Assembly (NCBI RefSeq): GCF_018398335.1
Contig: NZ_JAHBRX010000001.1
Location: 1,984,001-2,048,000 of the forward strand
Direction of reading: 5' to 3'
Length of the DNA: 64,000 nt
From: Chelatococcus sp. HY11
GTDB lineage: Bacteria > Pseudomonadota > Alphaproteobacteria > Rhizobiales > Beijerinckiaceae
Every line of letters starts with the position of its first letter. Positions within the stretch are counted from its first letter, which is position 1. Below, one piece after another: positions 36,147-45,731 of this stretch. A program made the translations under genes and the position numbers. A model generated the notes under the pieces. It did no database searches. It was not told the origin of the DNA and worked only from the letters and a program-made list of their open reading frames with translations.

Positions 36147-36745
36147 GACATGCCCTGCTACGCCACTTCGCTAATTGCGAGAGAGGGCAGAAAATCTGGA
36201 CACGGATGGCACTCACAGCAATGCAATTGCTGCACATAGAATTGCAGACATCGCAATTTGACCCCCAATATCGCTATTTTTGCTACAAAATGACCAATGA
36301 ATTAATTTTATACTGATATTTATGTCGTATTATTGAAATATCATTACTCGACAATATGAAATATATTTCAAATCAATTGCTCAATTATACCAGATACGGT
36401 CAACAAGAGACTGAAATTGGCAACCCTTTCGTCCAGCAATCCGCCCGCGAAAATAGTTCGGCTGGAGCCGCGCAGCTTCCTGAAATCGCGCTGCGAATTC
36501 GCGCGTCCATCAACCATCCGGTGGACCTCGGTGCCAAAGATGCGCGTTCCAGCCAGACGAAAGTTGCACAACCAAGGCAGGAGGTGAACACTTTTATGCA
36601 CGCAATGATATAGATATTTTCCTTGACACACCCTGCTGAGTTTTTGCTCTCGCAGAGCCATCCCTTGGTTCCCGGCCGTCGAAGCGCTATCCTGCACATC
36701 ATCGCGGACAACAAGCCATGTTGCGCCGAAGCCGTGCGCCGATCC
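36147..36745. other. AT-rich intergenic region
   Basis: About 600 bases upstream of the AraC gene and downstream of the exported hypothetical gene. It contains the palindrome TGAAATATATTTCA at 36357-36370. Two opposite open frames of 85 and 109 codons cover part of it, but neither has family features or good codon use, so I do not call a gene. Confidence 0.5.
36357..36370. promoter_or_regulatory. 14-bp AT-rich palindrome
   Basis: TGAAATATATTTCA is perfectly self-complementary and lies about 210 bases upstream of the AraC start. AT-rich palindromes also arise by chance in such DNA, so a regulatory role is only possible. Confidence 0.3.
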
Positions 36746-37471
36746 TCACTGTGACCGCGCCTGCGACTGGGCGCCGGTCACACTGACGATGACACAGCTC
36801 TTTGCCGATGGCAGCAGCATGACCCGCTCGCCACGCACGGTCATGACGTTGCGCACGCCCACGAGACCATCGAGCGCGCGTCCACCTTCCTTGCCGAGGC
36901 TGGTCTCGATCGCTTCACAGCTTCGTGGGCTGGGAATGACCTGCACCAGAACGCCCTCGCATTGGCTCTCGCCGATCGGCGAGGCCACGAGAATGCTGCT
37001 GGCCTTGTTGAGCCCGGGCCGGCCCGTATAGTTCAGTCCCATCAGCTGCCAGAACATATGGGCGTTTGGCCGGTCACGATTCCATACCGACTGGACCGCA
37101 TAATCCGTATCAGCGGCCATGTTTCCAAGGTGGTTGACGATCGGCGCACAGTTCTGCAGCCCGGCCTGCAAGGCGTGCTGGGTATAGAGGGGAACTTGCG
37201 CCTGAGGAGGCTCGGCCGCCTCGGCGACGGGCCGGGGGGCGTCGGCCCTTGCCTCCTCCTCAGGCTCGCTTTCCTCCACGGGCGGAGCCAGTGGCTTGGC
37301 GGGCGCCGCTGGCTTTGCCTTGACGACAGGCTTTTTGGCGGGCTGAGCCTGTGCCTGTGCCATCTGCTGCGGCACAGCGTCAATGGCGGTCGCATCCTGC
37401 GCCATAATCACGGCACCGACCGTACATAAGATAAGGGCAATATAGGCTGTGTATTTGATGATCTTGGGCAT
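36746..37471 (-). CDS. Exported or membrane-anchored protein of unknown function
   Basis: 241 residues with AAGGAT ribosome site. N-terminal hydrophobic segment (YTAYIALILCTVGAVIMAQ), which may be a signal peptide or an anchor, then a long Pro/Ala/Lys/Glu-rich linker (about 40-90), then a compact C-terminal domain with four cysteines (NCAPIVNH, QCEGV, SCEAIE, SCVIV), possibly two disulfides. I do not recognise the family. The domain order suggests a periplasmic protein held away from the inner membrane. Confidence 0.75.
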   Translation of the reverse strand: MPKIIKYTAYIALILCTVGAVIMAQDATAIDAVPQQMAQAQAQPAKKPVVKAKPAAPAKPLAPPVEESEPEEEARADAPRPVAEAAEPPQAQVPLYTQHALQAGLQNCAPIVNHLGNMAADTDYAVQSVWNRDRPNAHMFWQLMGLNYTGRPGLNKASSILVASPIGESQCEGVLVQVIPSPRSCEAIETSLGKEGGRALDGLVGVRNVMTVRGERVMLLPSAKSCVIVSVTGAQSQARSQ

Positions 37472-37999
37472 TATCCGATCCTTGCGCCATCAGCCGCGCC
37501 TTTCGAGGGCGTAAGCGACAAGCCATCCATGCGGCGCACATGCAACTTAAGGTTGATTAACGTTGATCGCACATCCACGCGGATTGCGTGGCATCATCCG
37601 CAATCGACATTGCGGGATGCGCCAGCAGCTCGCGATCGCCCCAGAGGCCCACAGTTCGGTCACCATCGGCGATCAACGCCGTTGATCGGGACCGGGCATG
37701 TGCGGATCCTGGAGGGAGACGGGTTCGTGCCGTGTTGGACGTTTGCCACGGTGGCAGAATCGGAATCTCCGCCGTGTGATGGTTGGGCGACCTGTTCCGA
37801 AAGAGCCGGCTTCGCTCAATGTGGGATTGCCCGTGCGGCATCACGACCCGCGTTCTGCATCTTGCGCGCGAGACATCCGGTGCCCAAGACGTATAAAGTC
37901 GATGTTTTGGAACGAGACCTTGTGTCGGCGACCGTTTGAGCAGGCGACAGTCGAGATCACGCTGAAAGACAGCGGCATTCGCAACCAAGGCATGGAATC
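37472..37999. other. Intergenic region, nothing recognised
   Basis: About 530 bases. Open frames on both strands have no family features and irregular codon use. It presumably holds divergent promoters of the flanking genes. Confidence 0.5.
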
Positions 38000-38914
38000 A
38001 TGAGCGATATCCCGTTTGACCAGGGCTTTGAGGTCGAGGCTGGCGTCACGATCGAGGTCGCTCCTGGCATCCGGCGCGTGCTCGCGCCGAACCCTAGCCC
38101 TTTCACAGGCAAGGGCACCTGCAGCTACATCATCGGGCACGGCCGGGTCGCCATCATAGATCCCGGCCCCGACGACGCGCGCCATGTCAGGACGCTTCTC
38201 GCCGCCGTTCGCAACGAGACCGTCACTCACGTGGTCATCACGCACACCCACCGCGACCACTCGCCGGCCGCCGCCGCGATACAGGAAGCGACGGGCGCGA
38301 CCGTCGTCGGCTGCGGCCCCCATCGGCCATCCAGGCCCTGGGCCGAGGGTGAGGAGCCACGCGGTGAGTCAGGCGCTGACCGTGCGTTCCGGCCAGATGC
38401 GGAGATGCTGGACGGCGATGAGATTTCCGGTCCCGGGTGGCATCTGACCGCCGTCGCGACGCCTGGCCATACAGCCAATCATCTCGCTTTCGCCTTTGCT
38501 GAAGGGAATGCGCTTTTTTCGGGCGACCACGTCATGGCGTGGTCAACAACGATCGTCGCCCCTCCGGACGGCTCGATGACAGACTACAAGGCATCGCTGG
38601 TACGTTTGCAGGAGCGCTCCGAGGGCATCTATTGGCCCGGACATGGCGGGCCAGTGCGCGAGCCGCAGCGTTTCCTTCGGGCGCTCATCCATCACCGTCT
38701 GCAGCGCGAGGCCGCAATCCTGGGCCGCATCAGGACCGGCGACAGCTCCATCGCTGATATCGTGCCCCGACTTTACGATGGGCTCAATCCGGCCCTTCTG
38801 CCCGCAGCGGCCCTCTCCGTCTTCGCCCATGTCGAGGATCTCGTGGCGCGCCGCCTCGTCGTGACAGACGGACCGGCCACGCTCACGGCGCGGTATCGGC
38901 CTGGCGATGCCTAG
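38000..38914 (+). CDS. MBL-fold metallo-hydrolase, LACTB2-like with C-terminal winged helix
   Basis: 304 residues. Metal motif THTHRDH (His82, His84, Asp86, His87), then TPGHTANH and SGDHVM; the C-terminal 90 residues look like the BLACT winged-helix domain. LACTB2-like enzymes act as endoribonucleases or thioester hydrolases, and bacterial members are usually uncharacterised. Upstream and downstream genes give no clue. It is distinct in sequence from the Blh-type MBL protein at 23046. Confidence 0.88.
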   Translation: MSDIPFDQGFEVEAGVTIEVAPGIRRVLAPNPSPFTGKGTCSYIIGHGRVAIIDPGPDDARHVRTLLAAVRNETVTHVVITHTHRDHSPAAAAIQEATGATVVGCGPHRPSRPWAEGEEPRGESGADRAFRPDAEMLDGDEISGPGWHLTAVATPGHTANHLAFAFAEGNALFSGDHVMAWSTTIVAPPDGSMTDYKASLVRLQERSEGIYWPGHGGPVREPQRFLRALIHHRLQREAAILGRIRTGDSSIADIVPRLYDGLNPALLPAAALSVFAHVEDLVARRLVVTDGPATLTARYRPGDA

Positions 38915-38954
38915 GACCGTCTGATCTTGCAAGGCCATTGCCAGCCCGGAACGG

Positions 38955-39755
38955 TCAGCTCGCGGTGCCCCCCTCTCCTTCTTCCGCCGCGTCAGACAGG
39001 GCATCAAGGAACTGCTCGATGCGTTCAGCACCGACGGCGAGCGCAAAATCGGCGATGCTGTGGCGCACGACGGTACGAACGTCGACACGCACGCCCTGCG
39101 CGCGCGGGAGGAAGCGAATCGTGATGTCCACGGGCAGCCTCAGGAATGGCGTGTAATTGACGGCGTCGATACGGCCGATATCCACACGCCCTGTGCCAGG
39201 GCTGACCTCCACGATGTCCCAGCCCAGATCACGGGCCACCTTCAGGGCCGCATTGACAGCCTGAGCCATCGAGACGTCGAGCTCAAGCGGCTCCACGGGG
39301 CCCTTGCCCGGTATGGACGCTTGCCGCACCACGCCGGCGGCCAGCGACGGCGTGGCACCGCCACGGGCGGCCAAGGCAGCACGCGAGAGGGAAAAGGACG
39401 GTGGCCGGCTCACATCCGTCGCAACATCCTGCGGCCGGCGCTCGCGCAGCCCCTCCACAAGGACGTAGCCTGGCCCAGCCAGCACGACGAGTGCCAACAC
39501 GATGCCCGCCAGTGCCGCGCCAAGGCCCCGCGCTCCGTCACGCCAGATGACGAGAAAGGCGACCAACGCGAACAGGACGGCCAGCACGGCAATTGCGGGG
39601 GCCACCATCATGACCGCGAGGGCGTCCGTGAGCGCGACATGGCCGAAGCGCAGGAGCCCTATCCCGAACACCATTACAACGACTGCGAACAGGCCGATCC
39701 AACGACTGGCCAACGCCATCCGTGAAACCGGCTCGTACAACGGTACGCGTCGCAT
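38955..39755 (-). CDS. DUF1499 family membrane protein
   Basis: 266 residues from the ATG at 39755, which has a GAGG site; the open frame starts 47 codons upstream but that part lacks membrane-protein character. Three hydrophobic helices (IGLFAVVVMVFGIGLL, ALAVMMVAPAIAVLAVLFAL, ALAGIVLALVVLAGPG) precede a DUF1499 domain (about 140-255: LDVSMAQAVNAALKVARDLGW). Function of DUF1499 is unknown. It converges on the MBL gene. Confidence 0.82.
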   Translation of the reverse strand: MRRVPLYEPVSRMALASRWIGLFAVVVMVFGIGLLRFGHVALTDALAVMMVAPAIAVLAVLFALVAFLVIWRDGARGLGAALAGIVLALVVLAGPGYVLVEGLRERRPQDVATDVSRPPSFSLSRAALAARGGATPSLAAGVVRQASIPGKGPVEPLELDVSMAQAVNAALKVARDLGWDIVEVSPGTGRVDIGRIDAVNYTPFLRLPVDITIRFLPRAQGVRVDVRTVVRHSIADFALAVGAERIEQFLDALSDAAEEGEGGTAS

Positions 39756-40530
39756 TCCTCTACTCCACATCCGCCGCCCAACCTTGATCCCCCAAAACCG
39801 GGCAATCAAGCATCGCGGCTGATCCGCAGCCACGCCTATCCGCGGAAAGCAGGCCTTCAGACCCAGGCCCGCCGAGCCCCATGGCAGATCATTCAAGCAA
39901 GGGTTTTAACCAACAGTCGTGGATGGCGCGTGAACAGGATGGTCGAAAAGGATGATACCGACAGCCGAGCGCGCCCGGGCCTCTCTCAAGGTTAAGAAAA
40001 AGTAATGCCTGAGGACATCGCGATCGGAACACCGCGCGAATCTTCCACCGACCGGCTCCATAAACCATTCATTATCGATAGGGCGCAAAAAATCAGAAAT
40101 CCGAAGCTTTCGCCTCCGGATTGCCCAAACTCTGCCAATCCCTCGTCAGCATCATCGGCGATCATCACTGCGACGTGATTGGCGGATGAGCCGCCATCAG
40201 CGTCTGTTTGGAATGAAAGACTGGGACAATGACCACCCATACTGAAAAGAACCGCCCTGCCGCGCAGGGCTACCAAGCCCGCCACGCCGAGCGCGTTCCG
40301 ACGTTCGGATCCATCGGTATTCCGGCGGTAGCGGCGGCGGCAACCGTCACGAAGGGGACGACACCGCGCAGCGTCGACGCGCAGCGCACCCGTTCGAACG
40401 GACAGACCGGCTCGCGCTTCGCCAACTGATCGACGCAGCGTCCCTCGGTGTCAGATGCGCGGCAAACGGCCGGGGCGGCGCCCCTGAGTGCGTTGCAACG
40501 ATCGTTCGGCGACAGGCACAATCGGCGTGA
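39756..40530. other. Intergenic region with one possible small gene
   Basis: About 775 bases between two minus-strand genes. It contains a 66-codon plus-strand frame at 40229-40429 (listed separately) and the DUF1499 promoter. Nothing else recognised. Confidence 0.45.
40229..40429 (+). CDS. Possible small protein of unknown function
   Basis: 66 codons with a strong G/C bias at third positions, as in the neighbouring genes, which supports coding. The sequence starts MTTHTEKNRPAAQGYQARHA and contains a short hydrophobic patch (IGIPAVAAAATV). The ribosome site is weak, and an 83-codon Cys-rich frame lies opposite. I do not recognise it; treat as tentative. Confidence 0.4.
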   Translation: MTTHTEKNRPAAQGYQARHAERVPTFGSIGIPAVAAAATVTKGTTPRSVDAQRTRSNGQTGSRFAN

Positions 40531-41121
40531 TTACATCACCACAACGCGGGAGCCCGGCTCGACGCGGTTGTAGAGATCGATAACGTCGAGATTGCGCATG
40601 CGGATGCAGCCCGAGGACACGGCCTGGCCAATCTTGTCGGGCTCGTTCGTGCCGTGGATGCGATAGAGAGTGTCGCGGCCCTTGTCGTCGTAGAGATAAA
40701 GCGCGCGCGCACCAAGCGGGTTGTTCGGACCACCAGCGGTTGCGCGCACATGCGGCCAGCGCTCCTTCATCTCGGCAGGCGGGTTCCAATTGGGCCATTC
40801 CGCCTTGCGCTGCACGGTCGCGTTGCCGGTCCACCCGTAGGCCTCGTCGCCGACCGCCACGCCATAGCGCATCGCGCGCTTGTTCGGCAGCACGTAATAG
40901 AGCTGACGCTCCTTCTGCTTGACGACGATGGTGCCGGGCTTCTCTCCCGTCGGGTCATCGATTTCATAGCGAGCGAAGAGCGGATCGACTGGCGCTTTTG
41001 GCATCTGCGCCATCCATTCCGTATCGCGGCTCGATACCGCCGGATCCGGAACCGTCTTGAAATTGCAGCCGGCGAGGACAGACGCTGACAGGAGAACAGC
41101 GAGGGACGTCTTGAGGCGCAT
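40531..41121 (-). CDS. L,D-transpeptidase, lipoprotein (ErfK/YbiS/YcfS/YnhG family)
   Basis: 196 residues from the ATG at 41121, which gives a lipoprotein signal (SVLAGC, lipidated Cys19). The YkuD catalytic motif is intact: HGTNEP...SSGCIRM near the C-terminus. L,D-transpeptidases form 3-3 crosslinks in peptidoglycan or attach proteins to it, in the periplasm. The rest of the domain (KPGTIVVKQKERQLYYVLPN, then RYGVAVG) is typical. It is monocistronic, divergent from the HDAC-like gene. Confidence 0.92.
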   Translation of the reverse strand: MRLKTSLAVLLSASVLAGCNFKTVPDPAVSSRDTEWMAQMPKAPVDPLFARYEIDDPTGEKPGTIVVKQKERQLYYVLPNKRAMRYGVAVGDEAYGWTGNATVQRKAEWPNWNPPAEMKERWPHVRATAGGPNNPLGARALYLYDDKGRDTLYRIHGTNEPDKIGQAVSSGCIRMRNLDVIDLYNRVEPGSRVVVM

Positions 41122-41473
41122 GTTGGCGGCGGCTCCATAAGGGTGGCGAAACAACCGATTCGCGAATCGTCAACTATGTTTATCAGGCATGTATTACTGT
41201 TATGGTTAACGAAACAATCGCCACCGGCACGCGGGTGGCCTGCGTGACGGGCATATCGAAATTCTGACAAAGGCGAATTAAGGACACATCCCCGTTCGTC
41301 TCCTCGTCGGAGCCATGGAAGCATCCGGGCAAACGATCGTAAAGTAACCCGTTTGTTCTGGAAAAGGCCAACGGCAGCGGCCAGTTGCCCAGGTTCCGCT
41401 ATCGACGGCGTGTGTTTTCTGCTCAGTTCGATGCGCCATTAAGCTGTGAAGCGCTGGTCGCGGAGGTGAAGGT
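41122..41473. other. Divergent promoter region
   Basis: About 350 bases between the L,D-transpeptidase gene (minus) and the HDAC-like gene (plus). AT-richer than the genes; no gene recognised. Confidence 0.5.
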
Positions 41474-42403
41474 GTGACGCTGTATATCACCCATCCAGCC
41501 TGTCTCGAACACCGGGTAACGGCTGGGCATCCAGAACGGCCGGATCGCCTGAGGGCGTTGGAGGCGGCCCTGTCGACGGCGCCGTTCGCAAGCCTGCAGC
41601 GTGCCAGCGCTCCACGTGCCAGCGAGGACGCTGTCGCACGCGCCCATTCTCAGGCCTATGTCGAGGCGATCGCTCGGCGGACGCCCCAGGAGGGCCTGGT
41701 CCAGATCGATTCAGACACGACGCTTTCGCCAGGCAGCTATGAGGCCGCTCTTCGCGCGGCAGGTAGCGTCTTACTGGCGGTGGATGAAGTCCTGCAGGGG
41801 CGGACGCGCAACGCCTTCTGCGGCGTGCGGCCTCCGGGGCACCACGCCGAGCGCGAGAAGGCGATGGGCTTCTGCCTGTTCAACAATGCAGCGATCGCGG
41901 CTTGCCATGCGCGGGACATCTACGGCCTTGATCGCGTGTGCATCTTCGATTGGGACGTCCATCACGGCAACGGCACGCAGGACATCTTCTGGAGCAACGC
42001 CAACGTGCTGTATTGCTCGACCCATGAAATGCCGCTCTACCCTGGAACCGGCGCCCGTTCGGAACGGGGCGAACACGACACGATCGTCAATGTGCCGCTT
42101 GCGGCCGGCGACGACGGGGCGGCTTTCCGGGAAGCATGCGACGTCGTGATCCTTCCGCGGATATCGGACTTCAAGCCGGATCTGATCATCCTGTCCGCCG
42201 GCTTCGACGCCCATTGGCGCGACCCCTTGGCGAGCCTCAATTTCAACGAGGATGATTTTGCCTGGGCAACGCGAGAGATCATGACCCTTGCCGCGCGACT
42301 GTGCGATGGACGCGTGGTTTCTGTCCTTGAGGGTGGGTATGATCTCGAGGGGCTTGCCTGCTCGGCCGCGTCGCATGTCGCGACCCTGATGGAAGCCACC
42401 TGA
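41474..42403 (+). CDS. Histone deacetylase-family (AcuC/AphA-like) amidohydrolase
   Basis: 309 residues from a GTG start with a strong GGAGGTGAA site. Class II-type HDAC fold: HPERPDRLRAL near the N-terminus, GVRPPGHHAERE (active-site His pair), then the zinc ligands in IFDWDVHHGNGTQ and the late Asp in LSAGFDAHWRDPL. Bacterial members deacetylate acetylpolyamines, acetoin-related substrates or lysines; the substrate is not known. It converges on the RibB gene. Confidence 0.92.
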   Translation: MTLYITHPACLEHRVTAGHPERPDRLRALEAALSTAPFASLQRASAPRASEDAVARAHSQAYVEAIARRTPQEGLVQIDSDTTLSPGSYEAALRAAGSVLLAVDEVLQGRTRNAFCGVRPPGHHAEREKAMGFCLFNNAAIAACHARDIYGLDRVCIFDWDVHHGNGTQDIFWSNANVLYCSTHEMPLYPGTGARSERGEHDTIVNVPLAAGDDGAAFREACDVVILPRISDFKPDLIILSAGFDAHWRDPLASLNFNEDDFAWATREIMTLAARLCDGRVVSVLEGGYDLEGLACSAASHVATLMEAT

Positions 42404-42404
42404 A

Positions 42405-42425
42405 GGGGACCGCCGTGGCGGCCCC
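42405..42425. terminator. Hairpin between convergent HDAC-like and ribB genes
   Basis: GGGG-A-CCGCC pairs with GGCGG-CCCC with one bulged A, two bases after the HDAC-like stop. There is no T-run, so a bidirectional terminator is tentative. Confidence 0.35.
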
Positions 42426-42448
42426 CGGAGCGGCTGAAGGCAGCTAGC

Positions 42449-43750
42449 TCAAGCCACGTCGACCGGTTCAGTCGATACGATCTCGATTCCAAAACCGGCA
42501 ATGCCGATATAGGTGCGCGGACCCGAGGCGAGATTGCGGATAGAGGACACACCGAGGTCCTTCAGGATTTGAGCACCAAGGCCGATCTCACGCCATTGCT
42601 GCAGGCGCTGCTCTTCGGAGCTTGCCCGGCCAGCCGCGTCGCCAGCGAGGCTGGTTGGCACCCCGGCGGTGCCGTCACGGAGATAAACGAGCACGCCGCG
42701 TCCAGCCGATTTGAAATGCTGGAGCGCCGCGTTGATCACCCGTGCGCCTCCGAGAACGTCGGAGAGAATGTCACAACGGTGCAGACGGGTCGGAACCTCC
42801 CGGCCGTCGCTGATGTCGCCGTAAACGAAGGCGTAATGCTGCACCGGGTCCATCGACGTCATATAGGCATAGCCCGTGAGCTCGCCGATATCCGTGTGCA
42901 CGGGGAATGTGGCAACCCGGTCGACGAGTTTTTCGCGCATGCGGCGATAGGCAATGAGATCAGCCACTGAAATGCGCAGGAGATCATGCTTCTCGGCAAA
43001 GGCCGCGACCTGCTGGCCGCGCATCACGGTGCCGTCGTCATTGACCAGTTCGGCGAGCACGCCAACCGGCGGCAAACCCGCGAGTTTGCACATGTCGACG
43101 CAGGCCTCGGTATGGCCGGAACGCATGAGCACGCCACCTTCGCGCGCGATCAGCGGAAAGACATGGCCAGGCCGCACGAAGTCGTCCGGCGCCTTGTTGT
43201 GATTGGCGATCGCCCGCACCGTGTTGGTGCGCTCCTCGGCGGAGATGCCCGTCGTCAGGCCGTCGCGCACATCGACGGAGACCGTGAAGGCCGTGCCGAG
43301 CGGCGCGTCGTTGAAGGTCACCATCGGATCGAGCCGCAGCCGCCGTGCCTCGGCCTGCGCGAGAGGGGCGCAAACAATGCCGGAGGTATGCCGGACAATA
43401 AATGCCATCTGCTCCGGGGTGCACAAGCTCGCCGCGACGAACAGATCGCCTTCATTTTCACGATCGTCATCATCCGTCACGACAACCATCGCGCCACGAC
43501 CAAAAGCTTCGATCGCTTCCAAAACGCTATTACGCAAGCGCGCCTCCTCGCTCTCTCGAGCATCGGCTAGAAAATCGTTGGGTGTTACAGCTCCCCGCGT
43601 CTCGCGAAAGATCAAACGCGCGGTTTCGCGGCTGAGCCAGGCCGCCTCATTGTTGCAAAGCTGAGTCACCGCAGCGGGAGTGACGCCGATGCGGCGCGCA
43701 AACTCCGCCCGGCTCACCCCGTTGAGTGAGATCCAATCGACCAATTTCAT
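42449..43750 (-). CDS. ribB: 3,4-Dihydroxy-2-butanone 4-phosphate synthase with N-terminal HTH and degenerate RibA-like domain
   Basis: 433 residues in three parts. Residues about 1-60 form a Cro/phage-repressor-like helix-turn-helix (VSRAEFARRIGVTPAAVTQL). Residues about 70-275 are DHBP synthase with active-site motifs DDRENEGDL (95-103) and GHTEACVD (212-219); this enzyme makes a riboflavin precursor from ribulose 5-phosphate. Residues about 280-433 align with GTP cyclohydrolase II, but only one of three zinc cysteines remains (Cys326), and the usual EGRGIGL-type loop is replaced by DGTAGVP, so that domain should be catalytically dead. No FMN riboswitch fits in the 80 bases to aroC. The HTH fusion suggests a link to regulation or DNA binding (inference). 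Confidence 0.88.
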   Translation of the reverse strand: MKLVDWISLNGVSRAEFARRIGVTPAAVTQLCNNEAAWLSRETARLIFRETRGAVTPNDFLADARESEEARLRNSVLEAIEAFGRGAMVVVTDDDDRENEGDLFVAASLCTPEQMAFIVRHTSGIVCAPLAQAEARRLRLDPMVTFNDAPLGTAFTVSVDVRDGLTTGISAEERTNTVRAIANHNKAPDDFVRPGHVFPLIAREGGVLMRSGHTEACVDMCKLAGLPPVGVLAELVNDDGTVMRGQQVAAFAEKHDLLRISVADLIAYRRMREKLVDRVATFPVHTDIGELTGYAYMTSMDPVQHYAFVYGDISDGREVPTRLHRCDILSDVLGGARVINAALQHFKSAGRGVLVYLRDGTAGVPTSLAGDAAGRASSEEQRLQQWREIGLGAQILKDLGVSSIRNLASGPRTYIGIAGFGIEIVSTEPVDVA

Positions 43751-43830
43751 CGCAACCGACGCTAACGCCGGCTAACATTTAATGCAAATAAAATTGCACG
43801 CCGTGTCATTCGGCGGGTCGTTAAGTATCA

Positions 43831-44952
43831 CTAAATGCCCTGAGGCGCTTGTGGCCATGCTGGCGCGGCCCCAACCTGGCCGCGATGCCGTAGAAAATGG
43901 TCAGCCAATACGCAGGCGACCATCGCCTCGCCGACTGGCACGGCGCGGATGCCGACACAAGGATCGTGCCGCCCCTTGGTCATGACATCAACCTCCCGCC
44001 CGAAGCGATCGACGGACTGGCGCTCGTTGAGGATCGAGGATGTCGGCTTGACCGCGAAACGCGCGACCACGGGCTGGCCGGTCGAAATGCCACCGAGAAT
44101 CCCACCGGCATGGTTGGACAAAAACGTCGGCCCGTCATTGCCAGGGCGCATTTCGTCGGCGTTCTCCTCGCCCGACAGCGCCGCGGCGGCGAAGCCCTCA
44201 CCGATCTCGACCCCTTTGACGGCATTGATGCTCATCAGTGCGGCGGCGAGATCGCTGTCGAGCTTGCCATAGATCGGCGCGCCGAGCCCCGGCGGCACAC
44301 TTTCCGCCACGACCTCGACGACGGCCCCGACGGACGAGCCGCGCTTGCGCACATCATCGAGGAAATCGGCGAAACGCGCGGCCGCCTCGGCATCGGGGCA
44401 AAAGAAGGGATTACGGTCGATCTCGTCCCAATCCCAACGGCTCCGATCGATCGTGTGCGGGCCAACCTGCACAAGCGCGCCGCGCACGGTAAGCCCGGGC
44501 ACGACCCGTCGCGCGATGGCGCCCGCCGCGACCCGCATCGCGGTCTCGCGCGCCGAGGAGCGCCCGCCGCCGCGATAATCGCGGATGCCATATTTGATGT
44601 CATAGGTGAAATCGGCGTGGCCCGGCCGGTAGCGATCCTTGATCTCGCCGTAGTCCTTGGAACGCTGGTCGACGTTTTCGATGAGAAGGCCGATCGAGGT
44701 TCCTGTCGTCACCTGCTCGCCAGTCACCTCGTCGGCGAAGACCCCGGAAAGGATCTTGACCGTATCCGGCTCACGCCGCTGCGTCGTGAAGCGGGACTGC
44801 CCCGGGCGGCGGCGATCGAGCTGCGCCTGAATATCCGCTTCGGTCAGGGGGATGCGGGGCGGGCAACCGTCCACCACGCAGCCGATAGCCGGTCCATGGC
44901 TCTCGCCGAATGTCGTGACGCGAAACAGGTGGCCAAAGCTGTTGTGAGACAT
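43831..44952 (-). CDS. aroC: Chorismate synthase
   Basis: 373 residues from the ATG at 44952 ([20 protein letters not shown]). Signatures [64 protein letters not shown] and [12 protein letters not shown] are all present. It catalyses the last shikimate-pathway step, from EPSP to chorismate, using reduced FMN. It lies between a small exported-protein gene and the FMN-precursor gene ribB on the same strand. Confidence 0.97.
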   Translation of the reverse strand: MSHNSFGHLFRVTTFGESHGPAIGCVVDGCPPRIPLTEADIQAQLDRRRPGQSRFTTQRREPDTVKILSGVFADEVTGEQVTTGTSIGLLIENVDQRSKDYGEIKDRYRPGHADFTYDIKYGIRDYRGGGRSSARETAMRVAAGAIARRVVPGLTVRGALVQVGPHTIDRSRWDWDEIDRNPFFCPDAEAAARFADFLDDVRKRGSSVGAVVEVVAESVPPGLGAPIYGKLDSDLAAALMSINAVKGVEIGEGFAAAALSGEENADEMRPGNDGPTFLSNHAGGILGGISTGQPVVARFAVKPTSSILNERQSVDRFGREVDVMTKGRHDPCVGIRAVPVGEAMVACVLADHFLRHRGQVGAAPAWPQAPQGI

Positions 44953-45025
44953 GAAGCCCTCTCGATCCCGCGCTTCATAGCGAAGCAGAGGCCAGCGGGT
45001 CAAATCGGCGTGAAGCCTCGTGCCC

Positions 45026-45427
45026 CTATTTCACGGTGAGGACGAAATCTTGGCCGCCGCCGCTCTTGCCACCGCCATCATCGGAATCATAGGTGTAGCG
45101 ATAAGAAAAGCTATCCTCACCACGGTATCCCTTGTCTGGCGTATACTGCACGACGAGGCCCGGGTAGGACTTGCCATAACAAGGGTGCTTCGGATCCCTG
45201 AACCCACGGTTGCCCACCGCGAATGTGACCTTGCCGTGTGCCGGTGCCTTGGTCAGACGCGCCTCAGGCACGGCGCCGCCCAGACAAACCTGCTCGTAAA
45301 ACACAAAAACCGCGTCCACGGTGGTCGTCTTTCCCGCCGGAACGGAGCCACGCTGTTCGGCGGCCACGGCCACGAGCGGAGCCATCGCTGCTGCGACCAG
45401 CAACGGCGTCATCTTCCAATTTTTCAC
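45026..45427 (-). CDS. Small exported protein with Ig-like C-terminal half
   Basis: 133 residues from a GTG with a GGGGGA site. N-terminal signal peptide ([18 protein letters not shown]), then a domain with two cysteines (Cys48 in EQVCLGG and a later one in HPCYG). The C-terminal part ([20 protein letters not shown]) resembles bacterial Ig-like or cadherin-type repeats. Family not otherwise recognised. It is probably periplasmic. It precedes aroC by about 70 bases on the same strand. Confidence 0.7.
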   Translation of the reverse strand: MKNWKMTPLLVAAAMAPLVAVAAEQRGSVPAGKTTTVDAVFVFYEQVCLGGAVPEARLTKAPAHGKVTFAVGNRGFRDPKHPCYGKSYPGLVVQYTPDKGYRGEDSFSYRYTYDSDDGGGKSGGGQDFVLTVK

Positions 45428-45731
45428 TTATTCCCCCAATACAAATACTCTCGGGCGAGCGGACGTCGCGGCCGATATCAACTGGCGTTGACTTAAGCGC
45501 GGCTTGCGGCCATCGCAAGCGTGTTGCCGCAGATCGCATGTGCGTCGGACGCATGACACATGGGAGAGGATATCGGCTGGGCCGGAACAATCGGCGCCCA
45601 CTGCGCGATACAATCTATACGTCCATTACGGCCAGACTCGTTGAAGATCGGCCGCCTGATACCCACTCATGTCAAGATCAAGGTTTCACATTCGGACCTG
45701 GAGCTTGGCAAGCCGCGAGGAGGAAACGAAC

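Noticed and set aside
36368-36697. 109-codon minus-strand frame in AT-rich gap
   Set aside because: No ribosome site, no family match and poor codon use; an opposing 85-codon frame is equally weak.
37529-37939. 136-codon plus-strand frame
   Set aside because: Irregular codon use and no domain features; more likely promoter DNA.
43751-43830. FMN riboswitch upstream of ribB
   Set aside because: Only 80 bases separate ribB from aroC and the conserved RFN element is not visible.
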